This document shows positions 28,401 to 37,216 of a stretch of DNA of 61,915 nt, one piece after another. Under the pieces are notes generated by a model. It searched no databases. It was not told the DNA's origin and was given only the letters and a program-made list of their open reading frames with translations. The stretch comes from Ignavibacteria bacterium (GTDB lineage Bacteria > Bacteroidota > Ignavibacteria > Ignavibacteriales > Melioribacteraceae), in the NCBI GenBank assembly GCA_009773205.1, contig WPAE01000034.1, positions 1 through 61,915 of the forward strand, written 5' to 3'. Both the position numbers and the translations under genes were made by a program. How positions within the stretch are numbered: position 1 is the first letter of the stretch; each line of letters begins with the position of its first letter.

Positions 28401-28933
28401 ATTGCTGCTTGCAAAGATGATTTTAAAAACGTCTTTGAACCCAGTATTCGAACTAAATACATAAATTCTAGTGCAAATGATTCATCTCGAATTGCAGCTT
28501 GAAAAGTTTCTTCAATTGAAAGATCAATCAACTCCTCAGAGAGTAGTTTGTCAATCGGAGAAAAATTTGCATCAATGCCGGCTTCGGGAGCAAACTCTTT
28601 AAGAATGTTAATACAGAACGAATGAATAGTAGAAATGTTTGCCGAAACAAGTTCTCTGCGAAGTTTCTCAAGTCTTTTTTTTGTTTTTGAGTCTTCTTCT
28701 TTCTTGAGCTGCTCTTCTACTTCATCGGCAATTTTTCTGTTTAACTCACCCGCTGCTTTATCGGTAAAAGTAATAGCAACAATTGTGTCGAGATCAACTT
28801 CTTCTTTTTTGAAAATCTCAACAAACCTCTTTGAAAGCACAAAGGTTTTTCCTGAGCCGGCATTTGCTACAAGTGATATATGCTTCTTATAATCTAAAGC
28901 CGCATTTTGATGTGTTGTTAGCTTTTTTGTCAT
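25406..28933 (-). CDS. AddA-like UvrD-family helicase with Fe-S PD-(D/E)XK nuclease
   Basis: The 1175-residue protein has the Q motif (LTTHQNAAL), Walker A VANAGSGKT (to residue 30), Walker B/motif II MIDEYQDTNE near residue 382, and motif IV-V IHQSKGLEF near residue 729. The C-terminal nuclease domain shows LYGIVDKL and VVDYKTD near residue 1066. Cysteines in YSQCPVKY (about 931) and HCKYCQYALEGDKC (about 1156) are placed as in the iron-sulfur staple of AddB/Cas4-like nucleases. It should process double-strand breaks for recombination. No AddB or Chi-reading partner gene is adjacent. Start and stop both overlap neighbours by four bases, an unexpected operon with a sensor kinase and a cell wall amidase. 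Confidence 0.85.
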   Translation of the reverse strand: MTKKLTTHQNAALDYKKHISLVANAGSGKTFVLSKRFVEIFKKEEVDLDTIVAITFTDKAAGELNRKIADEVEEQLKKEEDSKTKKRLEKLRRELVSANISTIHSFCINILKEFAPEAGIDANFSPIDKLLSEELIDLSIEETFQAAIRDESFALEFMYLVRILGSKTFLKSSLQAAIHQKRNVSSLADNLYSNSKEEIAEEFKERFEKDASAVLKNVMDLGIEAIERINNPLLKSDSVNKYALPIAACLSDIASQPMSIQLSRLFRIKKDLITSTENSVRKISYLNKNRSEYFTEIENIEKLYEQISSLSEIDISGKSELELAEFGKNFVKLFKKALVSYENKKKIRSYLDFEDILLYTNEIIKKPAVQLFLRDKFKYIMIDEYQDTNEIQYEIFMPILDHLRAGNLFVVGDEKQSIYMFRDADLEVFDKTKREIVKSAELGGSLHLPHSFRMFPQLVLFTNKLFCNLFANPQKEFNEVAPSDLICTKSDNEVGSVGILLADTNAGVEESELVAKKVLNLLKSDETITLGDIAILCRKRKSFSELETSFVKYNLPYLILGGKGFYQRQTIYDIYNYMTFLINPKDDQALVGTLRSPFFNISDAKLFRISMLNEKSFYENLKKYLQVDKTIKSILDEINNNLKSVASLEPYLLIRKLLNESGYWSVLSSEKNSDQKIANVEKLLAIAREFSGKGFKNLYDFTVSLKEFIIGYEDEGQAQVAESKNSIKLMTIHQSKGLEFKAVFIYGTNSKGQEDNVKAKELSISKEYGLLTKVPIDKKYFTNYSVAPIAAFHNYKIKRKNYAELKRLFYVAVTRAVQYLYISASHKDYKPVKDSFYELLCVGLKNTFEGEKIYLAADTAFMRWDKNDFVDQLKKVELEIGIEKEVETDLMIKDESEIIINQKKLKHGLIESFPKHEIISATKISMYSQCPVKYELTYDIGYLPLLNIIKKEEREFEFQLDEEEISLKQHAQLRGKIIHKCLSQNVENYKLTELVANLLTAESVPELPKLTSSIVNDIAIFYKSSTYHDLSNFENYSNEFEVYCKEGEFYLYGIVDKLIIENEKLIVVDYKTDSIEIEKLKTRAENYFTQLKYYAYILSKLFPSAANYELRLVFLKHPDELIAQTLSKEQVAQYGTIVREAIKNIHTFNFIPNLEHCKYCQYALEGDKCVKLNQL

Positions 28934-31900
28934 TGTGCTAAAGGAATTATTATAGCAAATGTAGAGCCGCTTGTATCTGTTTTCTCTACTATTATTTTGC
29001 CGTTGATGCTTTCTATATATTTTTTTGCCATACTTAAGCCAAGCCCCATTCCTGTAATTTTTGTGGTGAAGTTATTTTCAAAAATATTCGGCAGTATGTC
29101 TTGCGAAATGCCTATTCCATTATCAGCAATTTTAATTACACAAAACATATTTTCCTTAATTATTGCCACGTTAATCTTATCCGCCTTAGCCTGAAAAGCG
29201 TTTCTAATTACGTTTACCAAAGTTCTTTTTAAGTGGTCTGCATCTGCTACTACATAAATTTCTTTCGATTCAAAATAGCAGCTTATGCGCGTTTCCTGTT
29301 CTGTATAAAGACCAATTATTTCAGAAACTACTTCTGCTGCATTTAGCTTTCCTAAACTTGCTCGTGGCATTCTAGCAAAGCTCGAAAACTCTGAAGCAAT
29401 ATTTTTTAAGGTTTCTATCTGAGATATTATTGTTGAAGTAACCTTTTCGAATATTGAATTAAACTTCGGTGATTTGTCGCTATGAGCAGCAACTAATTGT
29501 TGAACAGAAAGTTTCATTGGTGTAAGCGGGTTTTTTATTTCGTGCGCTACTTGTTTAGCCATTTCGCGCCATGCTTCTTCGCGTTCAAACTGTGCAATTT
29601 CAACTTGATTTTGTTTTATTTTTTGAACCATCATATTAAAACCGCTTGCTAGTTCGCCAAGCTCGCCTTTAGATGCAACGGATACTTCTACACTTAAGTC
29701 TCCGTTAGAAACCGCTCTTGTTGCATTGGTTAATTTTTTTATCGGCGAAGATATTTGACCCGCTAGAATTGTGCTTATGATTATTATTACAATCATAGCA
29801 AATGCAAAAACACCAAACAAGAATACATCTAATTCTGTTTCCGAAAGCGGAAGAAAAGTTTTGTTAAGTAAGTCATTCACTTCAATGATAAGAATTAGAC
29901 TTGACGTTTCTAACACACCAAATGCCGAGTTTACTTTTACCCCTAGAACTTCTTTTGTTACAACATAAAAACTGTTTTTGTTAAGTACTAAGTTTTGATA
30001 AGCTTCCGGATTAAGATTACTTCCAAATAAACCTGCTTTATACAACGAAGGGCTGCTGCTGTAAATTATTCTGTTCAATTCGTATACCGAAAAATTTTTA
30101 TTCAACTCTTTAGCTGCCTTTTCAAATATTATATTTCTGTCTATATCACTTTCTAACATATATGGTTCTAAGTAGTTATTTAATTGACTTACGTTATCGA
30201 ACATAATTTTAGAAAGTGCGGCGTAATTTCTTTCTTCGGTAAGATTTCTGATATAGGCTGCAATCATAAAAAGTGGAATGATAGAAATTAACAGAAATGC
30301 AGTAATAAGTTTACTTCTAAAAGAAAAGAAACCACATTTTTCTTTTTTCAGCATTCCAAATAAATAGAAAATAGATACTAAAGAGATTACTACAGCGTGT
30401 ATGAAAAATATTTTGAAGAAATCAGAAAGATTCCAAGTAAAATTTTTGTTCTCGCGTGTTACGGCTAAAGTCTTTTCTCCCGTGCTTAATTTCATCTTAA
30501 CAAGAAATACTAGATGTTTTTCTCCAGCCATTTCCATCTCAATCCAAGCTTCATTAAAGGAATCGTACGAAGCAGAAAAAATTTTGTCACTGTTATACTC
30601 ACTCAGCTTATCTCCTTGTGAAGAACGAACAAGCTCTTTGTTAAGAAATTCATATACATTAAGATTTTCATAATCAACAGCCGAAAGAATGCCAACTCTT
30701 TCCGGCGCTAAAATTTTTATTAAAGATTCATGGCTAAATTTGCTCGAATTCACTAAAGCAGAAATTGTTAAATAACCAAGTACCTTGCCATTGAATTTAA
30801 TAGTTACAAAGCCATCAATCTGCTTTACTTCGCCAAATACAGAGCCTTGTGGTATTAATTTAATATCAGTATTGGGATTCAGGAAAGATTCATCCAATTC
30901 AAGTCTTTCTTCATTAGCTGAAGAAAAACTTCCTAGCCGCTCACCTTCAGAACTGAAAATTGAAACTGCAGCAGTTATCCCTGCACGATAAATTAAACTC
31001 TTCATCCATATCGAAAATGCTGTTGTAGAACAATCTCTATTTTCTTTCAAATCGTTAATAAGCTCAGAATTATCTTTTGCTTCTAACAAAGTTTGATAAA
31101 GTACAAACTGAACTTGTTCATCGTTAACACGAACTAAATCGTAAGCTGAATTTTTAAGCGATTCTTTTTCCAACTGAGAGTTATAGTATGCTAAAAGAGA
31201 AACCGAAATTATTGAGGAGGCAAGAGCATAAAAAAAATACCTATACACTATCTCTTTGTTACGAACTGTAAGAAAGTAAAGGATAATGAAAGATAAAGTA
31301 AAAAAGGCAGCTCTTATTAGGTCGGTGCCTTGCGGCTCAGCTTGAATTCTGTCGAATGCAAATCCAAGAATTTGCACTGATGCAAAGAAAAAGATAATCC
31401 GCGTTCTACTTTTCACATCAAACAGATTAGATAATTTCTGGTTTGCAAAAACAAGTAACGCCAGCGAGCTTAAGAATATTGTAAACCCAAGAATTAAAAT
31501 GTTTAGACACATTAAAAAAACTGCTTCAGAAGGTACAAGCGCAAATTCTTTGAAGTAACGAATTGTGGAATCAAAAATTACGCTTCTTATTACTGCTCCA
31601 AACCCACGCCAAAGAAGCAAATAGAGAAAAACGGAAAACAATACTAATCCAATTTCAAAAAATCTGTTTCTTCTTTTTACATTTTGTTTTCCTTCGTAAA
31701 CATTAATTATCTGCATATAACCAATCAATGCTATAGATAAAACGGTTACTACAGATATAAAAAATTCTAAAGGAGAACGTACCATTCCACCGGCAAATCT
31801 AGAAGAAAAGTTTGAAGAATCTGTCAAACTATTACTAAACCATCCCGAAGGAATATCTAACAAAAACAATAGAACACGATTGCCTAATATTACTGCAGTT

Positions 31901-32754
31901 AGAATTGCAAACTTTAAGAGATTAGATTTTATTTTTCTCGTTTTACTAATCAGTCCAGCTGAAATAAACGTGACAAACAGTAACAGCAGTATGCTCTGTA
32001 TTGCGTGAACAATCTTTTTTTGGTTTTCTAAATACTGATTTAGAGATGGGTTTGGAAATGATGCAATAGCAATCTTGTTCTTGTAGTTATTCAGAATTGG
32101 CGAAGAGTAAAATCTGCCATCTTGTTTAGCTTTAGAATCAAAACCATAAATAAAATTTAGGTCAGTGTTAAGTTCAATTCTCAATGAATCTATTAATAAT
32201 CGTTTGTCAATATTCTTTTTTGTAGGAAGAGACAATTCGCTTATTGGTAAAGCAGTAAGAATCCACAAAGTTTGTTTTACATTTTTATAAGAAGTTAATA
32301 ACGCCAAATAATTCTTGAGCTTGTTTGTGATAAATAAAGTCTGCCCTTCATAAGCAATCAATGTTTTTAAATTCTCGTTCTTTGCCGGCGTTTCATTACT
32401 CCAAGCAACTAAATCGAATGTTTCATTATTGATTTGAACCGAATAAAAAGAAAATTCCTTTTTAGTTATTAACGCAAATAATTGAGCTGGAGTAAGATTC
32501 TTTGCTTCATCTAATTGGGTTAAATTATCTTTGAGTTTTTGGGCAACAGAAACAAGCCGAGTAGATTTATCATCAATGGCATCTTGGATTAATTGGGACT
32601 GTTTGAAAGCAATTTCTTTTGATTTGTTTCCCCAATTTTCTTTAGCTCTATTTACTATTAAAGGTTCAATTAAAGCAGAGGCAGTGAAAAGAATAACCAT
32701 TATGGCTAGCACGATCATTCTAATTTTATTTGGGTCAACCTTAGCAATCTGCAT
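28930..32754 (-). CDS. Multi-pass membrane histidine kinase with HAMP domain (NtrY-like)
   Basis: The 1274-residue protein begins with a membrane segment and an extracytoplasmic region. A block of about eight membrane helices follows (for example IQSILLLLFVTFISAGLI, FFISVVTVLSIALIGYM), then a second extracytoplasmic region, two more helices, a third extracytoplasmic region, and a final helix into HAMP (SSPIKKLTNATRAVSNGDLS). The kinase core has AKQVAHEIKNPLTPMKLS (His near 1071), N-box LVNVIRNAFQA, ADNGIGIS and GMGLGLSMA, closest to NtrY-type kinases. No response regulator gene is adjacent. It overlaps the helicase gene by four bases and sits one base after the DUF4783-like gene. The signal is unknown. 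Confidence 0.85.
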   Translation of the reverse strand: MQIAKVDPNKIRMIVLAIMVILFTASALIEPLIVNRAKENWGNKSKEIAFKQSQLIQDAIDDKSTRLVSVAQKLKDNLTQLDEAKNLTPAQLFALITKKEFSFYSVQINNETFDLVAWSNETPAKNENLKTLIAYEGQTLFITNKLKNYLALLTSYKNVKQTLWILTALPISELSLPTKKNIDKRLLIDSLRIELNTDLNFIYGFDSKAKQDGRFYSSPILNNYKNKIAIASFPNPSLNQYLENQKKIVHAIQSILLLLFVTFISAGLISKTRKIKSNLLKFAILTAVILGNRVLLFLLDIPSGWFSNSLTDSSNFSSRFAGGMVRSPLEFFISVVTVLSIALIGYMQIINVYEGKQNVKRRNRFFEIGLVLFSVFLYLLLWRGFGAVIRSVIFDSTIRYFKEFALVPSEAVFLMCLNILILGFTIFLSSLALLVFANQKLSNLFDVKSRTRIIFFFASVQILGFAFDRIQAEPQGTDLIRAAFFTLSFIILYFLTVRNKEIVYRYFFYALASSIISVSLLAYYNSQLEKESLKNSAYDLVRVNDEQVQFVLYQTLLEAKDNSELINDLKENRDCSTTAFSIWMKSLIYRAGITAAVSIFSSEGERLGSFSSANEERLELDESFLNPNTDIKLIPQGSVFGEVKQIDGFVTIKFNGKVLGYLTISALVNSSKFSHESLIKILAPERVGILSAVDYENLNVYEFLNKELVRSSQGDKLSEYNSDKIFSASYDSFNEAWIEMEMAGEKHLVFLVKMKLSTGEKTLAVTRENKNFTWNLSDFFKIFFIHAVVISLVSIFYLFGMLKKEKCGFFSFRSKLITAFLLISIIPLFMIAAYIRNLTEERNYAALSKIMFDNVSQLNNYLEPYMLESDIDRNIIFEKAAKELNKNFSVYELNRIIYSSSPSLYKAGLFGSNLNPEAYQNLVLNKNSFYVVTKEVLGVKVNSAFGVLETSSLILIIEVNDLLNKTFLPLSETELDVFLFGVFAFAMIVIIIISTILAGQISSPIKKLTNATRAVSNGDLSVEVSVASKGELGELASGFNMMVQKIKQNQVEIAQFEREEAWREMAKQVAHEIKNPLTPMKLSVQQLVAAHSDKSPKFNSIFEKVTSTIISQIETLKNIASEFSSFARMPRASLGKLNAAEVVSEIIGLYTEQETRISCYFESKEIYVVADADHLKRTLVNVIRNAFQAKADKINVAIIKENMFCVIKIADNGIGISQDILPNIFENNFTTKITGMGLGLSMAKKYIESINGKIIVEKTDTSGSTFAIIIPLAQ

Positions 32755-32755
32755 T

Positions 32756-33184
32756 CTAATTTATCGTGATCTGAGAAATTCTCCATTGATTATCAATCAT
32801 CTGGAGTGAAATAAAAACCGTGGCTGCGGTTCTAATGCCATTAGAAATATATTTTAATGTTCCAGCCGCAAAAGGAGTTGCGGTCTCTGTAACCATATTC
32901 GTAATCTTGAAAGAAATTGGCCGATTGACACTTAAAAAATCTTTTATAACATAATAAGATTGATTTGCGCTGTAATAGCCGGCCGCACCATTTGTAAAAC
33001 TTAGATAATTTCTTTGAGAAAAATAGTTCGAGAATTTATCTACAGAACCTGTACCAATTCCATCTTCAATCTTGATGAATAACTTTACAGCATCTTTCGA
33101 CTTTGCTTCTTGTGCAATAATGCCCGCAGCAAATGAAAGCATTAATACTGCAAGAATTATATTCTGCTTAAAGATTGTATTCAT
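32756..33184 (-). CDS. Secreted DUF4783-like (NTF2-fold type) protein
   Basis: The 142-residue protein has a signal peptide (LAVLMLSFAAGIIAQ) and a small domain of the size and pattern of DUF4783 proteins in Bacteroidota: KDAVKLFIKIEDGIGTGS at the start, FSQRNYLSF in the middle and VFISLQMIDNQWRISQITI at the end. These look like NTF2-type folds, and no activity is known. It is the first gene of a tightly packed operon with the membrane kinase, helicase-nuclease and amidase, so it may deliver a signal in the periplasm to the kinase; that is a guess from position. There is a good TTTAA-rich upstream region but no clear promoter. Confidence 0.65.
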   Translation of the reverse strand: MNTIFKQNIILAVLMLSFAAGIIAQEAKSKDAVKLFIKIEDGIGTGSVDKFSNYFSQRNYLSFTNGAAGYYSANQSYYVIKDFLSVNRPISFKITNMVTETATPFAAGTLKYISNGIRTAATVFISLQMIDNQWRISQITIN

Positions 33185-33230
33185 TTCTCGTTTTTACTTT
33201 TTAACACAAACCAAAATAGTTAAAAGATAC

Positions 33231-33259
33231 AAAAAAGCATACCGTAAGGGTATGCTTCT
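33231..33259 (-). terminator. Intrinsic terminator after the fibronectin lipoprotein gene
   Basis: On the minus strand AAGCATACCC-ttac-GGTATGCTT forms a 9-bp stem with a T6 run right after it, 25 bases past the stop at 33284. It insulates the downstream DUF4783-kinase-helicase-amidase operon. Confidence 0.85.
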
Positions 33260-33283
33260 TTGAGGAGTAGTATGCAGGGAATA

Positions 33284-34114
33284 TTATAAATTTCTCTTCG
33301 CTTTTGCGGGCAAAGTTTTTCTTTCTTCTGGTACATATCTTTTAAGCTGACGGTTTCCTTCTACCAACTGATAAGCCCAATCAAATACTAATCTATCTCC
33401 ACTTATGCTTTTAACCCTTATTTTTGCGTAATGGTTGTCCCAAGTCCAAATTACGTATGTACGTCCCGGAATAGCTTCAACATATTTGATGTTTTCGCCT
33501 TGTTTTAATTGTACCCAACCGCTTTGTGGTGCAAAACTAACATCCCAAATGTCTTTTGTAGCTCCCATATCTTGAACATCCGAGTCTTCCCAAACGTTGA
33601 TATAATTCACTCCATTAAATTTCTCAAAAAAGAAATCCGCGGCTTTGTCGTTATATGGCACAACCAAATATCTGCTAAAATCATATCCGGAGTTATTTGG
33701 CGAACGTTTATAATCAAAAACTGCTTGGTTGAATCCTTCAGGTCTTGGTGTATCGTAAACTACGTCATCACTTAATTCACTTTCGTTTCCATCAAAATCA
33801 TAAGCAGTAACAGCATAATAATATGTTTCTCCATTCTTAGCGCCATAATCAATATAATATGTTGATTCTGTGCTGCCTATTAACTTGTACTTCCCATCAT
33901 AAGAAAAAGAAAAGTAAACATTATAACCAGCAACATCCCGTTCTCTGTTTTCATCCCAATAAATATCAACGCGGTTATCACCGGTTACTGTACGAATGTT
34001 TTTAGGCGGAGATGGTGGTGTATTATCTCGATGGTGATCAAATTCATCGCAAGAATTTAATATAAAAGCCGCGGCAATAAAAACAACAATGTAAATTTTT
34101 CTTAAGTTTTTCAT
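33284..34114 (-). CDS. Lipoprotein with fibronectin type III domain
   Basis: The 276-residue protein has an SPII signal (VVFIAAAFILNSC, lipidated Cys near residue 22). A fibronectin type III domain follows at about residues 33-118 (PPSPPKNIRTVTGDNRVDIYW ... YYYAVTAYDFDGNES). The C-terminal 150 residues are beta-rich with many aromatic residues (SGYDFSRYLVVPYNDK, YVIWTWDNHYAKIRV) and are not assigned to a family. It is likely anchored to a membrane facing the periplasm or the surface. It stands alone between a terminator and the pyr operon end. Function unknown. Confidence 0.75.
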   Translation of the reverse strand: MKNLRKIYIVVFIAAAFILNSCDEFDHHRDNTPPSPPKNIRTVTGDNRVDIYWDENRERDVAGYNVYFSFSYDGKYKLIGSTESTYYIDYGAKNGETYYYAVTAYDFDGNESELSDDVVYDTPRPEGFNQAVFDYKRSPNNSGYDFSRYLVVPYNDKAADFFFEKFNGVNYINVWEDSDVQDMGATKDIWDVSFAPQSGWVQLKQGENIKYVEAIPGRTYVIWTWDNHYAKIRVKSISGDRLVFDWAYQLVEGNRQLKRYVPEERKTLPAKAKRNL

Positions 34115-34245
34115 ATCTAACTCCTAAGAGATTCTGGAACTATGTTTCTCAATCTATATGCCAACTGTTTGTAGTAGAATAAGACGAAAAACGGCTCGAA
34201 ATGTTTGCCTTTATAAAGTTGAGATGTGGAGTTAGTGCTAATATG

Positions 34246-34279
34246 TACAAAGCTGTATGTTTAATTATACAGCTTTGTA
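34246..34279 (-). terminator. Hairpin after pyrC
   Basis: TACAAAGCTGTAT ... ATACAGCTTTGTA is a perfect 13-bp stem with an 8-base loop, 9 bases after the pyrC stop on the minus strand. No T-run follows, so termination would rely on the stem or another factor. The remaining bases up to 34114 show only an AGGAG site for the lipoprotein gene. Confidence 0.55.
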
Positions 34280-34287
34280 ATGTAGTT

Positions 34288-35549
34288 TTAGATTTCCATC
34301 ATTTTATCATCAACAAACATTTTCTTTTTATTGATAACTGCAACCGCTTTTCCTGTCAACAGGCGTTTATCATAAGGAGCGTTTTTAGATTTTGATTTGA
34401 ATTTTGCCGCTTCAACTGTCCAAATCAATTCCGGATCGAATATTGTAAAATTTGCATGCTCGCCAACTTGTATTTTAGGAACAGGTAACTTTAAAATTCT
34501 TCTTGGATTGACTGCAAATTTCTCAACCAATTGTTCGAGTGTTAAGTGTTTCTTTTTAACGAGTTCTGAGATTGCTAATCCAATTTGAGTTTCCAAACCT
34601 AAAATTCCATTCGGCGCATAGATAAATTCCATTTCCTTTTCTTCAATCGAATGAGGCGCGTGATCGCTCGCGATGCAGTCAATCGTTCCATCTTTCAATC
34701 CTTCAATCATTGCGTCAACATCATCTCGTGTTCTTAATGGCGGATTCATCTTATAATTTGTATCAAAAGTTTTAAGCATATCATCGGTTAAAGTAAAGTG
34801 ATGCGGAGCGACCTCTGCCGTAACTTTAATTCCTTTCTTCTTCGCTTGTCTAACTAAATCAACAGCATTCTTAGAACTAATGTGTGCTATGTGAACTCTT
34901 CCGTCGGTAAACTCTGCCATCATAATATCGCGTATAACAATTAAATCTTCTGCAACATTTGGTATTCCAGGCAATCCAAGAATAGTAGATGTAAAGCTTT
35001 CATTCATAGCTCCGCCCGCTAAAGATTCATCTTCGCAATGCTCAATTACAGGCGCATCAATCATTTTAGAATATTCCAATACGTTTCTGAGAATGCCTGC
35101 GCTTTTAATTGCAACACCGTCATCGCTAAAACCTACAGCTCCGGCTTCATATAACTCAAGCATAGGAGAAATTGCTTCCCCTTTTCTTGCTAAAGTTGCA
35201 GCAGCAACCGGATAAACATCTACCAAATGTTTAGCCGCTTTCTCTTTGATAAACCGAACTACTTCCGCCGAATCAATATCGGGGTTTGTATTAGGCATGC
35301 ATGCTACGCCTGTAAAACCGCCGGCAGCAGCGGCGTTGCAGCCTGTTTCAACTGTTTCTTCATCTTCTCTTCCCGGCTCGCGTAGGTGAACGTGCATATC
35401 AAAAAATCAAATACTTTAGATTCTTTTAATTCAGATTCTGTAATTCCGCCTATTTTTTTGATAATTCCATCTTCAATCAGCAAATCATTTTTTTCATTTA
35501 GTTTTTGTTCTGGGTTCAACAGATTGATTTCTTTCAAAATTATTTTCAT
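34288..35549 (-). pseudogene. pyrC: Dihydroorotase, frameshifted near the N-terminus
   Basis: A strong ribosome binding site (AGGAAGGTGAG) and ATG at 35549 begin MKIILKEINLLNPEQ..., the expected dihydroorotase N-terminus, but this frame leaves the family after SKVFDF. The rest of the enzyme resumes in another frame at ATG 35397 with MHVHLREPG and runs 369 residues to 34288. It contains the metal ligands and active site (HVHLREPG, AHISS, APHHFTL, ASDHAPHS). The family's linker GKxxxPGF before DMHVH is missing at the junction, in a run of six T, as if about 25 bases were deleted. The enzyme closes carbamoyl aspartate to dihydroorotate. Internal initiation at 35397 could give a shortened protein, though no ribosome site is visible there. 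Sequencing error is an alternative. Confidence 0.82.
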
Positions 35550-35563
35550 TTCTCACCTTCCTA

Positions 35564-36484
35564 TTAATGCATTGTGCCAAGCAGATAGAGAACAGCCATT
35601 CTAACTGCTACGCCATTTGTTACTTGTTCTAAAATTACTTGATAAGGTCCATCGGCGGCTTCCGAAGATAATTCCACGCCGCGGTTAATCGGTCCGGGAT
35701 GAAGAATTAATATATCCTTATTATACTTTTCAATACGTTCGGTTGTAACTCCAAAATAGTTATGGTACTCGCGAACAGATGGAATTCTTTTTCCTGCATC
35801 CCGTTCAAGTTGAATTCTGAGAACATTTAGAACGTCATTTTCTCTAAGCGCATCTTCAATTTTATGATAGACTTTTACGCCGAGAGATTCTATCCCAACT
35901 GGAATCATAGTTGAAGGTCCGCAAACAGAAACTTTAGCTCCCATTGTTTTCAGCCCATATATATTTGAAAGTGCAACGCGGCTGTGGGCAACATCTCCAA
36001 CAATACAAACCTTTAATCCATCAAGTTTGCCAATACGTTCGTTAATAGAATACATATCTAACAATCCTTGCGTTGGATGTTCGTGTACTCCATCTCCTGC
36101 ATTTATAATATTCGCTCTGCTAATTTTTGTTAGATATTGAGGAACACCTGCAGATTTATGCCTCACTACAATCATATCAACTTTCATTGCTTCTATATTT
36201 CTTACTGTATCCTTAAAAGTTTCTCCCTTTTTAACGCTGCTTGTAGAAGTAGAAAAATTAATTGTGTCTGCAGAAAGTCTTTTTTGTGCTAACTCAAACG
36301 AAATTCTTGTTCTTGTGGAATCTTCGTAAAACAAATTAACTATTGTTTTTCCTTGTAGAGTAGGAACCTTCTTGATAGGTCTTTCCAACACTTCGCGGAA
36401 AGTTCTTGCTGTATCAAGAATAAGCTGGAGGTCTTCTCTCGGAACTCCATTTAAGCCTAATAAGTGTCTTGTTGATAGCGGCAT
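35564..36484 (-). CDS. pyrB: Aspartate carbamoyltransferase catalytic subunit
   Basis: The 306-residue protein shows the carbamoyl phosphate motif EDSTRTRISFE, KKGETFKDT, the active-site HPTQGLLDMYSI, VGDVAHSRVA and the late loop HPGPINRGVE. It makes carbamoyl aspartate from carbamoyl phosphate and aspartate, the first committed step of pyrimidine synthesis. Length is normal. It lies 11 bases after pyrR and 14 bases before pyrC, with GAGAG before the ATG. No regulatory pyrI gene is seen, so control is likely through PyrR and the leader. Confidence 0.95.
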   Translation of the reverse strand: MPLSTRHLLGLNGVPREDLQLILDTARTFREVLERPIKKVPTLQGKTIVNLFYEDSTRTRISFELAQKRLSADTINFSTSTSSVKKGETFKDTVRNIEAMKVDMIVVRHKSAGVPQYLTKISRANIINAGDGVHEHPTQGLLDMYSINERIGKLDGLKVCIVGDVAHSRVALSNIYGLKTMGAKVSVCGPSTMIPVGIESLGVKVYHKIEDALRENDVLNVLRIQLERDAGKRIPSVREYHNYFGVTTERIEKYNKDILILHPGPINRGVELSSEAADGPYQVILEQVTNGVAVRMAVLYLLGTMH

Positions 36485-36495
36485 ATATTTTCTCT

Positions 36496-37044
36496 CTAAT
36501 TTTTACTTGGAGCGTTTACTAAATAAATAGCGTCTTCGCCATCTGTTTCTTTAATTCTTACCCTTACTTCTTCGTTAATAGAAGTAGGAAAGTTTTTGCC
36601 GACAAAATCTGCTTTGATTGGAAGCTCTCGATGCCCTCTATCAACCATTACGCAAAGCTGAATTGTGTTCGGTCTTCCTAAATCCATCAGTGCATCTAAA
36701 GCTGCTCGCACAGTTCTGCCTGTGTAAAGAACGTCATCAATAAGAATTACATTCTTTTCGTTGATATCAAATGTAATGTTGGTAACTCCAATTTGCGGCT
36801 GCTTCAGCCGTGTGCGAAAATCATCTCTGTAAAGTGTTACATCAAGAACGCCGAAATCAGGAGTTGAATTATCAATTTCTTTTATCTTCTCAAAAATTCT
36901 CGAGCCGATAAACTCTCCGCGTGTTCTCATTCCAACAAGAGCAATATTTTTTGCGCCCTTGTTTCTTTCCAATATTTCGTGTGCAAGACGGGTTAACGTC
37001 CTATTGAATCCCTCTTCGTCAATAAGTTTTGCTTTAATATCCAT
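36496..37044 (-). CDS. pyrR: PyrR, pyrimidine operon regulator / uracil phosphoribosyltransferase
   Basis: Starting at ATG 37044 (AAAAAGGC 7 bases upstream) the protein has 182 residues, normal for PyrR. The PRPP loop is VILIDDVLYTGRTVRAALD, and VMVDRGHRELPIKADFVGK is the family signature. PyrR binds pyrimidine operon leader RNA with UMP to favour termination, and often has weak uracil phosphoribosyltransferase activity. The ATG at 37083 would place the start inside a terminator-like hairpin, so I prefer 37044. First gene of pyrR-pyrB-pyrC. Confidence 0.93.
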   Translation of the reverse strand: MDIKAKLIDEEGFNRTLTRLAHEILERNKGAKNIALVGMRTRGEFIGSRIFEKIKEIDNSTPDFGVLDVTLYRDDFRTRLKQPQIGVTNITFDINEKNVILIDDVLYTGRTVRAALDALMDLGRPNTIQLCVMVDRGHRELPIKADFVGKNFPTSINEEVRVRIKETDGEDAIYLVNAPSKN

Positions 37045-37061
37045 TTTTTTGCCTTTTTGAT

Positions 37062-37094
37062 AAAAAAAATCCCCGATAGGCATCGCCTTCGAGG
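37062..37094 (-). promoter_or_regulatory. Terminator-like leader hairpin of the pyr operon (probable attenuator)
   Basis: On the minus strand CCTCGAAGGC-gat-GCCTATCGGGG forms a 10-bp stem with one bulge, followed at once by a T8 run, ending 18 bases before the pyrR start. An intrinsic terminator inside a leader directly ahead of pyrR is the layout of PyrR-controlled attenuation. I could not define the antiterminator or a clear PyrR-binding loop. Confidence 0.65.
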
Positions 37095-37216
37095 TTTCTC
37101 ATTTTTGCTGATATGTAATTAATCTTTTTCAATCCTTGCTTATCTCACGGGATAAATGTTAAAGGAGAATTTCTTGATGCAATTTACGTGATTCTAATTT
37201 CCTTTCAAATAGCTGA

